From Duganella sp. CF402 (GTDB lineage Bacteria > Pseudomonadota > Gammaproteobacteria > Burkholderiales > Burkholderiaceae_D): a stretch of 64,000 bases of DNA. Position 1 is the first letter of the stretch. Every line of letters begins with the position of its first letter. The notes under the pieces were generated by a model. The model had not been told where the DNA came from. It did no database searches and worked only from the letters and a program-made list of their open reading frames with translations. Shown here piece after piece: positions 52,940-63,639 of this stretch. Made by a program: the position numbers and the translations under genes. Where the stretch lies: the NCBI RefSeq assembly GCF_900109645.1, contig NZ_FOBG01000001.1, positions 1,364,001-1,428,000 of the forward strand, in the 5' to 3' direction.

Positions 52940-53440
52940 ATGAGCAATATCACCACCTCGCAAACCATCGGTCCGTTCTCGCACGAAGCGTGGAAATGGG
53001 CGACTGAACTTAACGCCAGCGCTGGCGCCATCACCATCCAGGGCATCATCTACGACGGCGCCGGTGCGCCGATCAACGACGCGCAGATCGAATCATGGCA
53101 GCCTGCCGCCGCCGGCGCTGAAGCTGCGGCCGATATCCCCGGCTTCCGCCGCGTGCCTAGCGGCGAAGATGGCGGCTTCCGCTTCCAGCTGTCCAAGGCT
53201 GAACAGGCGGCGGGCGAGCCGGTGGCCTACATCACCGTGTTCGCGCGCGGCCTGGTCAAGCACCAGTTCACCGCCGTGTTCCTGGCCGACGATGCCGGCC
53301 TGTCGCAGTCCGCTATACTGGAACAAGTACCGGCCGCCCGCCGCGCTACGCTGCTGGCCGCGCCCCAGCCGGACGGCAGCTACCGCTGGGACATCCACAT
53401 GCAAGGCGAACGCGAGACCGTGTTCTTCGACTATAAGTAA
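52940..53440 (+). CDS. pcaG: Protocatechuate 3,4-dioxygenase alpha subunit
   Basis: 166 residues from the ATG at 52940, which has GAGGAG upstream; it is somewhat shorter than the about 200 residues of the Pseudomonas subunit. Pattern TTSQTIGPFSHEAWKW at the N-terminus and RWDIHMQGERETVFFDY at the end are typical. The alpha subunit lacks iron ligands but forms part of the active site with PcaH. It ends 2 bases before pcaB. Confidence 0.93.
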   Translation: MSNITTSQTIGPFSHEAWKWATELNASAGAITIQGIIYDGAGAPINDAQIESWQPAAAGAEAAADIPGFRRVPSGEDGGFRFQLSKAEQAAGEPVAYITVFARGLVKHQFTAVFLADDAGLSQSAILEQVPAARRATLLAAPQPDGSYRWDIHMQGERETVFFDYK

Positions 53441-53442
53441 AC

Positions 53443-54650
53443 ATGAGCGTATCAATCTTCGATAGTTTCCTCACCAGCAGCGACATGATCGCGGTGTTCG
53501 ACGACGCCGCGATCGTGCAAGCCATGCTGCGCTTTGAACAGGCGCTGGCACAGGCCGAGGCCGACGTCGGCCTGCTGCCGCAAGCCACCGCAGACACCAT
53601 CGCCGCAGCGTGCGACGTGCAGCGCTACGACGTCGACGCGCTGGTGGTCGCCAGCCGCCGTGCCGGCAGCCTGGCGATCCCGCTAGTAAAAGAGCTGACC
53701 AAGGCCGTGGCCAGCATGGACGCTGAAGCGGCCCGCAAGGTGCACTTCGGCGGCACCAGCCAGGACGTGATCGACACCGCGATGGTGCTGGCCACGCGCG
53801 AAGCCTTACAGTTGCTGGACGACGGCCTGCACGACCTGACCGGCCGCCTGCTGGAACTGGCCGAGCAGCATACCGGCACGCCGGTGCTGGCACGCACGCT
53901 GATGCAGCCTGCCCTGATTACCTCGCTGGGCTTCAAGTTCGCTGGCTGGCTGGCGCCGCTGGTGCGCGCCCGCACGCGCCTGCGCGAAGCCAGCGCCCGC
54001 GCGTTGCAGCTGCAGCTGGGCGGTGCGGTCGGCACCTTGTCCGTCATTGGCGAGCAAGGGCCGGCGGTGGTCGAACGCATGGCCGCCATCCTCGGCCTGC
54101 GCTCGCCGGACGCTGCGTGGCACACCCAGCGCGACGAATGGGTGCGGCTCGGCCTGGAAGTGGCCGTGCTGTCGGGCAGCCTGGGCAAGATCGCGGCGGA
54201 CCTGAGCCTGATGGCGCAGGGTGAAATCGCCGAACTGGCGGAACCGTCCGGTGAAGGCCGTGGCGGTTCGTCGGCGATGGCGCACAAGCGCAATCCAGTA
54301 TCGGCCATGATCGCGCTGGCTGCCGCCACGCGCACGCCGCAGCATGGCGCGACGCTGCTGGCGGCAATGGGCCAGCAGCACGAGCGTGGTCTCGGCAACT
54401 GGCAGGCCGAATTGGCCGAGTGGCCGTCGCTGTTCCTCAGCGCGCACGGTGCGCTGTATGCGCTAAATGAAGCAATGGCCGGCCTGCACATCGACAGCGA
54501 CCGCATGCTGCGCAATATCAGCGAATTCAAGGAATTGATTTATCCTGGTTCGGCGCAGGATGCAGCCGCGCTGGCGCGCCCCGCCCAACGTCTCGCCGAA
54601 CAACAGCTGCGCCAACTGCGCGCGGACATCACCAAACTCTCGACACCAAC

Positions 54651-54654
<4 letters not shown>
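53443..54654 (+). CDS. pcaB: 3-carboxy-cis,cis-muconate cycloisomerase
   Basis: 403 residues of the fumarase/aspartase superfamily. The signature loop GSSAMAHKRNP is at about 279-289. It converts 3-carboxymuconate to 4-carboxymuconolactone. Shorter than the about 450-residue Pseudomonas enzyme, mainly at the C-terminus. Starts directly after pcaG and overlaps the next gene by 4 bases. Confidence 0.94.
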
Positions 54655-57082
<2,428 letters not shown>

Positions 57083-57104
57083 TTATCTCCGATGTGGTGT
57101 AGGT

Positions 57105-57114
57105 ATGACGTCAT
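57105..57114. promoter_or_regulatory. Palindrome in the pobA-pobR divergent promoter
   Basis: ATGACGTCAT is a perfect 10-base palindrome 26 bases before the pobA start in the 120-base region shared with pobR. It could be an operator or a chance sequence, and AraC-type PobR sites are usually longer and direct. Confidence 0.3.
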
Positions 57115-57199
57115 CGTAGCGGCGTTGGCACGTAAAAAACATGGATGAAAAACGCTAAAACTTGTACTATTTTGACAGACGACACACCGGCTCACGACC

Positions 57200-58060
57200 A
57201 TGAACAAGCCCGATATTCCCCAGTTTGCCCTGTACGGCGAGCAGACCCGCCCCGCCACCGCTGAATTTGTACATATTGAACTGATCGAAACGCGCAGCCG
57301 GATATACGACTGGCATATCGGCAGCCACACGCATCCCGGCCTGTTTCAGGTACTTTTCCTACTCGGCGGCGAAGTCCGCGCCAGCATCGGCGACGCCGTG
57401 TGGCAGCGCAGCGGGCCGGTAGCGATCACCATACACCCATCGGTGGTGCATGGCTTCGATTTTTCGCCGGAGGCGCACGGCTATGTGCTGACGGTGGACC
57501 AGAACGTGATCTTCTCGGCCGCGCACGGCCAGGGGGATTTGTATTCGCCGCTGTTTGTGCAGCCGCTGGCGATCGACCTGACAGCGTCGCAACAGCGGCT
57601 GGTGGCCTTGCTGGAGAATTTGAGTGCGGAAGCGGCATGGCCGGAATACGGCCACACGTTGATGCTGGAATGGCTGGCGCGCAGCGCCCTGCTGCTGCTG
57701 GTGCGCGAACAGGCGGCGCACACGCTGGCCGATCAATCGGGCCGCAGCGACTTTGAACTGTTCAGCCGCTTCCGCGCGGAGGTGGAGCGGCACTACAAGG
57801 AACAATGGCAAGTCGGCCAGTACGCCGAAGCGCTGCGCGTGACGCCGACGCGCCTGAACCGCTTGTGCATCAAGCTGTCCGGCCAATCGGCCTTCGACCT
57901 GACGCAGGACCGCCTGATGCTGGAAGCCTGCCGCAAGCTGACCTATCTTCCGGCCAGCATTGCGAGCATCGCCTATGAACTAGGCTTCCAGGACCCGGCC
58001 TACTTCAGCCGCCTGTTCAAGAAGCGGATGGGCAGGACACCCAAAGACTTCCGACGCTAG
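57200..58060 (+). CDS. pobR: AraC-family activator of 4-hydroxybenzoate hydroxylase (PobR-like)
   Basis: 286 residues. N-terminal cupin sensor domain (about 20-110, with IGSHTHPGLFQVLFLLGGEV) and two C-terminal helix-turn-helix motifs (about 190-286, with SIAYELGFQDPAYFSRLFKKRMGRTP). Transcribed away from pobA, the usual arrangement of the AraC-type PobR found in beta- and gammaproteobacteria. Effector probably 4-hydroxybenzoate. Overlaps the end of the opposing VOC gene by 4 bases. Confidence 0.9.
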   Translation: MNKPDIPQFALYGEQTRPATAEFVHIELIETRSRIYDWHIGSHTHPGLFQVLFLLGGEVRASIGDAVWQRSGPVAITIHPSVVHGFDFSPEAHGYVLTVDQNVIFSAAHGQGDLYSPLFVQPLAIDLTASQQRLVALLENLSAEAAWPEYGHTLMLEWLARSALLLLVREQAAHTLADQSGRSDFELFSRFRAEVERHYKEQWQVGQYAEALRVTPTRLNRLCIKLSGQSAFDLTQDRLMLEACRKLTYLPASIASIAYELGFQDPAYFSRLFKKRMGRTPKDFRR

Positions 58061-58995
58061 CCCTTCGGCGGCGGGCCGCCCGGCGCCCACTTTTCGCGCG
58101 ACTGGAACAGGAACAGCTGCGAGGCGTCGGCACTCATCGGCGCCTGCCGCGCCACCCACGCCTCGTCATGCAGGTCCATGTCAGCGTCGTACTCCACGTG
58201 GCAGCCCAAGGGACTGTTGAAGTACCAGAACCAGTTGGAGCCGAACCTGTGGCGCCCCGGCCCCCAGAACGACTGGTAGCCCTTGTTGACGAAGCGCGTC
58301 CCGGCCAGCAGCACTTCGGTCGGCCCGCCCATGTGGAAGGTGAAGTGCTCGCAGCCTTTCATGAAGGGCGGCGTCTGGATCAGGAACAGCGTGTGGTGGT
58401 CGTCGGTGCCGGCCGGCTTGAGGAACGGGCCGGCGCCCAGCAGCCGGTCGGTGCAGCGGAAACCCAGGCGGTCGCTGTAGAACGCTTCGGCCTTGGCGGC
58501 ATCCGGCACAAAGTACACCACGTGCGACAGCGAGCGCGGTTGCGCTGCCGCCGCCTCGTCCACCGCCGGCACGTTGAGCGGACGTCGCAAGCTGGCGCCT
58601 GGCGCGTTGACCGCTTCGGCGCGCAGGTCGATGGCCTTGCGTACGGTGAGCTGGAAGCCCAGCACAAAGCCCATGTCGTCCTGCGCTTCGATGCTGCCGT
58701 CATCCAGCTTGTGCACTTCGCGGTCACGCTGCAGCTCCGTGGCGATGGCATCCAGCGTGCGCTGGTCGGCCACCCCGTAGATGGTCTTGCGCAGCATGCT
58801 GGCCGTGCCCAGCGACGGCGGCAGGCCGGCGCTGTCCTTGTGCGCGATGATGATGGCGGTGCCGTCCAGTGCTTCAAAGCGGCCGCCGTCGACCGTCACG
58901 CCCACCGGCGTCAGGCCGTAGTCGGTCAGGTACTGGGCACAGGCGCCGACGTCGTCCACGCCGAATACAAGTGCGTCTGGTCCGATGATGTTCAT
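58057..58995 (-). CDS. VOC-superfamily extradiol-dioxygenase-like protein
   Basis: 312 residues from the ATG at 58995. Two VOC modules. The second has the three metal ligands expected of type I extradiol dioxygenases: His158 in LSHVVYFV, His217 in EHFTFHM and Glu268 in HVEYDAD. The active-site pair His200/201 and the GRHRFGSNWFWYF block (248-260) are also typical. It probably cleaves a catechol-type ring, substrate unknown. It follows the TonB receptor gene on the same strand, 10 bases after its stop. Confidence 0.82.
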   Translation of the reverse strand: MNIIGPDALVFGVDDVGACAQYLTDYGLTPVGVTVDGGRFEALDGTAIIIAHKDSAGLPPSLGTASMLRKTIYGVADQRTLDAIATELQRDREVHKLDDGSIEAQDDMGFVLGFQLTVRKAIDLRAEAVNAPGASLRRPLNVPAVDEAAAAQPRSLSHVVYFVPDAAKAEAFYSDRLGFRCTDRLLGAGPFLKPAGTDDHHTLFLIQTPPFMKGCEHFTFHMGGPTEVLLAGTRFVNKGYQSFWGPGRHRFGSNWFWYFNSPLGCHVEYDADMDLHDEAWVARQAPMSADASQLFLFQSREKWAPGGPPPKG

Positions 58996-59005
58996 GCGTG
59001 GTTCC

Positions 59006-61219
59006 TTAGAAGTTGTAGCCTGCACGGATGCCGTAGGTACGTGGGTCGCTGATGAAGAAGGCGCCTGGCACGCGGCTTTGCAGCGTGATTTCGTCCTCGA
59101 TGTTCTTGACGAACAGCTGCACGTTCCATTTGCCGTCCGCGCTGTCGTAGCCGATCGATGCGTCGGACTTGCGGAACGACGGCTGGCGATAGCGCACGTC
59201 AATCGTTGGATCGCTCAGGTAGTACGACGTCGAATGACGGGTCGACAGCGTGGCGGCAATTTCACCGCCGTTCTCCAGCAGGAAGCGGTGCGTGTAGCCC
59301 AGCCCAATGGTCGTATTCGGCGCGCGGTCCAGGTCTCGGCCCGAGTAGTTGATGGTGGTGCTTGGGTGGTAGTCCTTGTAGTGCGCATCGGTGAAGGCCG
59401 CCGTGGCGCGGAACTCGCCGCCGCTACCGACCTTCAGTTTGCTCTCGATTTCCAGGCCGTTGACCACCGAGTTGGCGGCGTTGCTGGTGAACGAATGGCA
59501 GGTGGCCGGGTCGTTGGTGCGGCAGGTGGTGATGGTCAGCTGCTGATTTTTGTAATCGTAGTGGAAGGCGTTGGCCGACACTTGCAGGTGGTTCTCGAAG
59601 AAGCGGCCCTTGACGCCGGCCTCGAACGATTTCAAGGTCTCCGGCTGGTACACGCCGGTATCGGCTTCCGCATTGAAGCCGCCGGACTTGTAGCCGGTCG
59701 AAACGCTGGCGTACAACATCACGTTCTTCATCAGGTCATGATCGATGCCGACTTTCCAGCTGGTGTTGTTGAAGCTGACGTCCTGCGCATAAGCCTTGCT
59801 GCTGGTGGTGGCCGGCGGTATGGCGGCTTCACCGCTCAGCGGATCGTAGCCGGACTTGCGGTCCTTGGTGTAGCGCAAGCCGGTGGTCAGGCGCGTGTCT
59901 TCGCGCAGCGAGTACGTAAGCTGGCCGAAGGCCGCCTTCGATTTGTTGTTGATCGAAGCGAGGAACGGCAGGTTGACCACGAACGAGCCGAATGGCGCGG
60001 TGATGTAGGTGTTGTATTCCGAGTGGCGGAAGTTGTCTTCGTCGAAGTGGTACACGCCGGCCACCCAGCGCAGCGGACCGGTGCCGGTGGAGTTGAAGCG
60101 CAGTTCATTCGATACCGCCTTGCTGTCGCCATTGATCGTATTGGCGAACGGGAAGCCGAAGTAGACGCCGTTGTTCAACTGGTCGGTGTGCATGCGCATC
60201 TGCGCCAGCTGGTAAGTCATTTCGGTCGATCCCAGCTTGGTCTTGAATTCGGCACGCAGCGAGTTGGCGAAGTTGTCGCGGTGCTGGTTCAGGTCCTGCT
60301 TGAACTCCCAGGCGGCGGTACGCTGTACATCGCTGCCGCGATCCACGTACACAGGATTCAGCAGGTCGTTGCCACGGCCCGGCGCAGTGAACGGCAAGGT
60401 ACCGGTCGGCGTGCCGGAGAAGAAGTTGGTCAGCGGGACCGGCGACACGCCCGCGCCGCCGATTTCATTGCGCTCGGCAGTCAGCAGCAGGCTGGTGTCG
60501 GCGCTGAAGTTACCCAGTAAATGCAGGCGCAGCGACTTGTCGTCCTGGCTTTCCAGCGGAATGTGGTTCGGGCCGGGATTGAGGAAGGTGTCGTGCTTGT
60601 TGCCGTTGACGGCGGCACGGAAGGCCCACACATCGCCCAGCGGAATATTCAACACGCCGTCGTAGCGACGGGTGTTGAAGTTACCGAGCTCGATGCCGAC
60701 TTTTCCTTCCAGCTTGCGGGTCGGCTTGTTGGTGATCAGGTTGATGGCGCCGGCGGTGGCATTACGGCCATACAGCGTGCCTTGCGGGCCGCGCAGCACT
60801 TCGATGCGATCGAGGTCGTAGAACGCCACGGCTTGCGCTTCGTAGCGCGGCACATACGCGCCGTCGACGTGGAAGGCCGCCGATGGATCGCCCTTCTCGG
60901 TCATGTCGAGGCTCGTCACGCCACGGATCGACACTTGCAGCATGCCGCTTTCCTGGCCGATTTCCACGTTCGGCAAGGTCGCTGCCAAGGCGCGCGGATC
61001 AACCGTGCCAGCGTTTTTCAAATCATCGCCGGAAATCACCGACAGCGCCAGCGGCGTCTTGCTGGCAGGTTGCGCGATCTTCTGCGCGGTGATGATGACT
61101 TCAGTCAGGCCGCCGTCTTTCTGCGCCTCGCCTTCGGCGGCTACGGCTACCGTGGCAATCGACAGGGAGCCAATGGCGATAAGGGCCTTGGCGATGGAAG
61201 TCAGTTGGGGGTTGTGCAT
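59006..61219 (-). CDS. TonB-dependent receptor, probably for aromatic or glycoside uptake
   Basis: 737 residues. Signal peptide about 1-28, no STN domain. Plug begins about residue 40 (EVIITAQKIAQPASKTPLALSVISG) with the LRGPQGTLYGRNATAGAIN block at about 138-156; barrel ends GYNF. This plug type is common in sphingomonad and betaproteobacterial receptors for plant and aromatic compounds. It is followed by the extradiol-like gene and preceded, beyond a terminator, by the Gfo/Idh and TIM-barrel genes. Substrate is inferred from context only. Confidence 0.88.
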   Translation of the reverse strand: MHNPQLTSIAKALIAIGSLSIATVAVAAEGEAQKDGGLTEVIITAQKIAQPASKTPLALSVISGDDLKNAGTVDPRALAATLPNVEIGQESGMLQVSIRGVTSLDMTEKGDPSAAFHVDGAYVPRYEAQAVAFYDLDRIEVLRGPQGTLYGRNATAGAINLITNKPTRKLEGKVGIELGNFNTRRYDGVLNIPLGDVWAFRAAVNGNKHDTFLNPGPNHIPLESQDDKSLRLHLLGNFSADTSLLLTAERNEIGGAGVSPVPLTNFFSGTPTGTLPFTAPGRGNDLLNPVYVDRGSDVQRTAAWEFKQDLNQHRDNFANSLRAEFKTKLGSTEMTYQLAQMRMHTDQLNNGVYFGFPFANTINGDSKAVSNELRFNSTGTGPLRWVAGVYHFDEDNFRHSEYNTYITAPFGSFVVNLPFLASINNKSKAAFGQLTYSLREDTRLTTGLRYTKDRKSGYDPLSGEAAIPPATTSSKAYAQDVSFNNTSWKVGIDHDLMKNVMLYASVSTGYKSGGFNAEADTGVYQPETLKSFEAGVKGRFFENHLQVSANAFHYDYKNQQLTITTCRTNDPATCHSFTSNAANSVVNGLEIESKLKVGSGGEFRATAAFTDAHYKDYHPSTTINYSGRDLDRAPNTTIGLGYTHRFLLENGGEIAATLSTRHSTSYYLSDPTIDVRYRQPSFRKSDASIGYDSADGKWNVQLFVKNIEDEITLQSRVPGAFFISDPRTYGIRAGYNF

Positions 61220-61350
61220 TATGGTCTCCTAACATTTTCTGGTTTGTGTAAAAAAATGATAGGCGCTTTCCCGTTTTTTCCTGAAGCTCGTTGTATGGAT
61301 AGCTAGCATTCGCGCGCCGAATAGCAGGCCCGGACGGCCATGCGTTTCGC

Positions 61351-61386
61351 AAATAAAAAAGCCCCGCCTGTGGGACAGACGGGGCT
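61351..61386 (-). terminator. Intrinsic terminator after the Gfo/Idh/MocA gene
   Basis: A 12-bp stem with one mismatch (AGCCCCGyCTGT pairing with ACAGrCGGGGCT, 61360-61386) and a 3-base loop. On the minus strand it is followed by a T-rich run (61359-61351). It ends the transcript of the genes at 61407-64000 before the TonB receptor gene, which must have its own promoter in 61220-61350. Confidence 0.92.
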
Positions 61387-61406
61387 AACGACGGGCGCTT
61401 TTTCAA

Positions 61407-62564
61407 TCAGGGGAGACTGACCCAGGCGCCGCCGGAGAGAGAAGAATGTTGTACCGTTTCGATGAACTGCACACCGCGCACGCCGTCGGCGATGGTTGGA
61501 AATTGTGCTGCGCCGGGATCGCTACCGTCGCGCCGGGCCAACAGATGGCAGGCGATCTCGCTGTACAAGGCGCCGAATGCATCGATATAACCTTCCGGAT
61601 GCCCGGCGGGCACGCGGCTGGTGCGCGCGCCCGCAGCGTTCATGGCGCCGCTGCCGCGCGTAATGATGCGGGTCGGTTCGCCCAGCGGCGTCCATTTCAG
61701 TTCGTTGGGCTGCTCCTGCGCCCATTCGATGCCGCCCGCGCTGCCGACCACGCGGATGCGTAGTTCGTTGGTGCAGCCCACCGCCACCTGGCTCGCCCAC
61801 AACATGCCGCGCGCGCCGCCCTGGTAGCGCAGCATGACCTGCACATCGTCGTCGATGGCGCGTCCCGGCACGAAGGAGCTCAGTTGCGCCGCCAGCGATT
61901 CCAGCCGCAGCCCGGTGATGAAGTCCGCCAGCTGCCACGCGTGCGAGCCGATGTCGCCGATGGCGCCGCCACCGGCCTTGGCGGGATCGGTGCGCCATGC
62001 AGCCTGTTTGTGGCCGTCCTGCTCCAGCGGCGCGGCCAGCCAGTCCTGCGCATACTGCACCTGCACCACGCGGATGGTGCCCAATGCGCCTTCCCGCACC
62101 ATTTGCTGCGCATGGCGCACCAGCGGATAGGCCGAGTAGTTGTGCGTGACGGCGAACAACAGTCCGCGTTCCTCGGCCAGCGCTTGCAGCGCTAGCGCGT
62201 CGGCGCTGGTGGTCGTCACCGGCTTATCGCAGATGACGTTGATGCCCGCCTCGAGGAAGGCGCGTGCCACTGGCGAATGCATGTGGTTCGGCGTGACGAT
62301 GACCACCGCCTCGATGCCATCTTCGCGCGCCGCTTCGGCTTGCGCCATTTGCTTGTAATCGTTGTAGATGCGTTCCGGGTCCAGGCCCAGCGCGCGGCCC
62401 GAGCGCTGCGAGGCGTCGGCGCTGGACGATAGCGCACCAGCCAGCAGTTCATAGCGATCATCAAAGCGCGCCGCGTGGCGGTGCACGGCGCCGATGAAGG
62501 CGCCCTCGCCGCCGCCCACCATGCCCAGCCGGATGCGGCCGGGGAAAATCTTCGGTTGTTCCAT
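61407..62564 (-). CDS. Gfo/Idh/MocA-family NAD(P)-dependent oxidoreductase (candidate glycoside 3-oxidase, DgpA-like)
   Basis: 385 residues. Rossmann nucleotide-binding stretch GMVGGGEGAFIGAVH (14-28), catalytic Lys114 in ICDKP and the active-site Asp204/His208 pair in GGGAIGDIGSHAW (198-210). Such enzymes oxidise sugar hydroxyls. In C-glycoside deglycosylation clusters a member (DgpA) oxidises the glucose C3 before C-C cleavage. It has AGGAG before the ATG and starts 8 bases after the TIM-barrel gene. The DgpA role rests on gene context. Confidence 0.85.
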   Translation of the reverse strand: MEQPKIFPGRIRLGMVGGGEGAFIGAVHRHAARFDDRYELLAGALSSSADASQRSGRALGLDPERIYNDYKQMAQAEAAREDGIEAVVIVTPNHMHSPVARAFLEAGINVICDKPVTTTSADALALQALAEERGLLFAVTHNYSAYPLVRHAQQMVREGALGTIRVVQVQYAQDWLAAPLEQDGHKQAAWRTDPAKAGGGAIGDIGSHAWQLADFITGLRLESLAAQLSSFVPGRAIDDDVQVMLRYQGGARGMLWASQVAVGCTNELRIRVVGSAGGIEWAQEQPNELKWTPLGEPTRIITRGSGAMNAAGARTSRVPAGHPEGYIDAFGALYSEIACHLLARRDGSDPGAAQFPTIADGVRGVQFIETVQHSSLSGGAWVSLP

Positions 62565-62572
62565 TTACTCTC

Positions 62573-63631
62573 CTAAGCGATGCCCAGCATGCGCAGGTTG
62601 CGCTGCGGGTCGGCCGCGCTGCCGGCAAAATCGTCGAAGGCTTTATCGGTCACGCGGATGATGTGGTCCCGGATGAAGGATACACCCTCGGCCGCGCCCT
62701 GCTCCGGGTGCTTCAGGCAGCACTCCCACTCCAGCACCGCCCAGCCTTTGAAGCCATACTGCGCGAACTTGGAGAAGATGGCCTTGAAGTCGACCTGCCC
62801 ATCCCCGAGCGAGCGGAAACGACCGGCGCGGTCCACCCACGGCTGGTAGCCGGAGTACACACCCTGGCGCGCGTCGGGACGGAACTCGGCATCCTTGACG
62901 TGCATGACCTTGATGCGGTCGTGATAGCGATCGATGAAGCCGAGGTAGTCCAGCTGCTGCAGCAGGAAGTGCGACGGATCGTAGGCAATCGACAAACGTG
63001 GATGATGGTCGACGCGCTCCAACAGCATTTCAAACGTGGCGCCGTCGAACAGGTCCTCGCCCGGATGCAGCTCGAATGCCAGGTCCACGCCCGCCGCATC
63101 GTAAGCGTCGAGAATCGGCAGCCAGCGGCGCGCCAGTTCATCGAAGGCAGATTCGATGAGGCCCGCAGGACGCTGCGGCCACGGATACACAAACGGCCAC
63201 GCCAGCGAACCGGGGAAGCTGATCGACGCATCCAGCCCGAGGTTGGCGGAAGCCCTGGCAGCCAGCAGCATCTGCTGCACCGCCCACGCCTGCCGCGCCT
63301 TGGGATTGCCGCGCAAGGCGGCCGGCGCGAAACCGTCGAAGGCTTCGTCGTAGGCCGGATGCACGGCCACCAGCTGGCCTTGCAGGTGCGTGCTCAGTTC
63401 CGTGATCTCGACGCCGTTGCGGCGCGCCACACCTTGCAGCTCGTCGCAATAGGTCTTGCTCTCCGCCGCCAGCGCCAGGTCGAACAGGCGCGCATCGTTG
63501 GATGGCACCTGTACACCTTTGTAGCCAAGCTCCCCGGCCCAGCGCGTGATCGCATCCCAGCTGTTGAACGGCGCCGCGTCGCCCGCGAACTGCGCCAGGA
63601 AGATAGCCGGTCCCTTGATGGTGGTCGCCAT
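62573..63631 (-). CDS. TIM-barrel sugar isomerase/epimerase-like protein (candidate C-glycoside deglycosidase alpha subunit)
   Basis: 352 residues from the ATG at 63631, with GAGGAC upstream. AP-endonuclease-2/xylose-isomerase-like barrel. Metal ligands expected at the barrel mouth are present: Glu187 in FELHPGED, Asp218 in AYDPSHF, His244 in MHVKD and Glu301 in VLEWE. It lies between the DUF6379-like gene (8-base gap) and the Gfo/Idh gene, the same three-gene set as dgpC-dgpB-dgpA and carC-carB clusters, where the TIM-barrel protein is the catalytic alpha subunit. An inositol or tagatose epimerase role is the alternative. Confidence 0.82.
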   Translation of the reverse strand: MATTIKGPAIFLAQFAGDAAPFNSWDAITRWAGELGYKGVQVPSNDARLFDLALAAESKTYCDELQGVARRNGVEITELSTHLQGQLVAVHPAYDEAFDGFAPAALRGNPKARQAWAVQQMLLAARASANLGLDASISFPGSLAWPFVYPWPQRPAGLIESAFDELARRWLPILDAYDAAGVDLAFELHPGEDLFDGATFEMLLERVDHHPRLSIAYDPSHFLLQQLDYLGFIDRYHDRIKVMHVKDAEFRPDARQGVYSGYQPWVDRAGRFRSLGDGQVDFKAIFSKFAQYGFKGWAVLEWECCLKHPEQGAAEGVSFIRDHIIRVTDKAFDDFAGSAADPQRNLRMLGIA

Positions 63632-63639
63632 GAGTGTCC

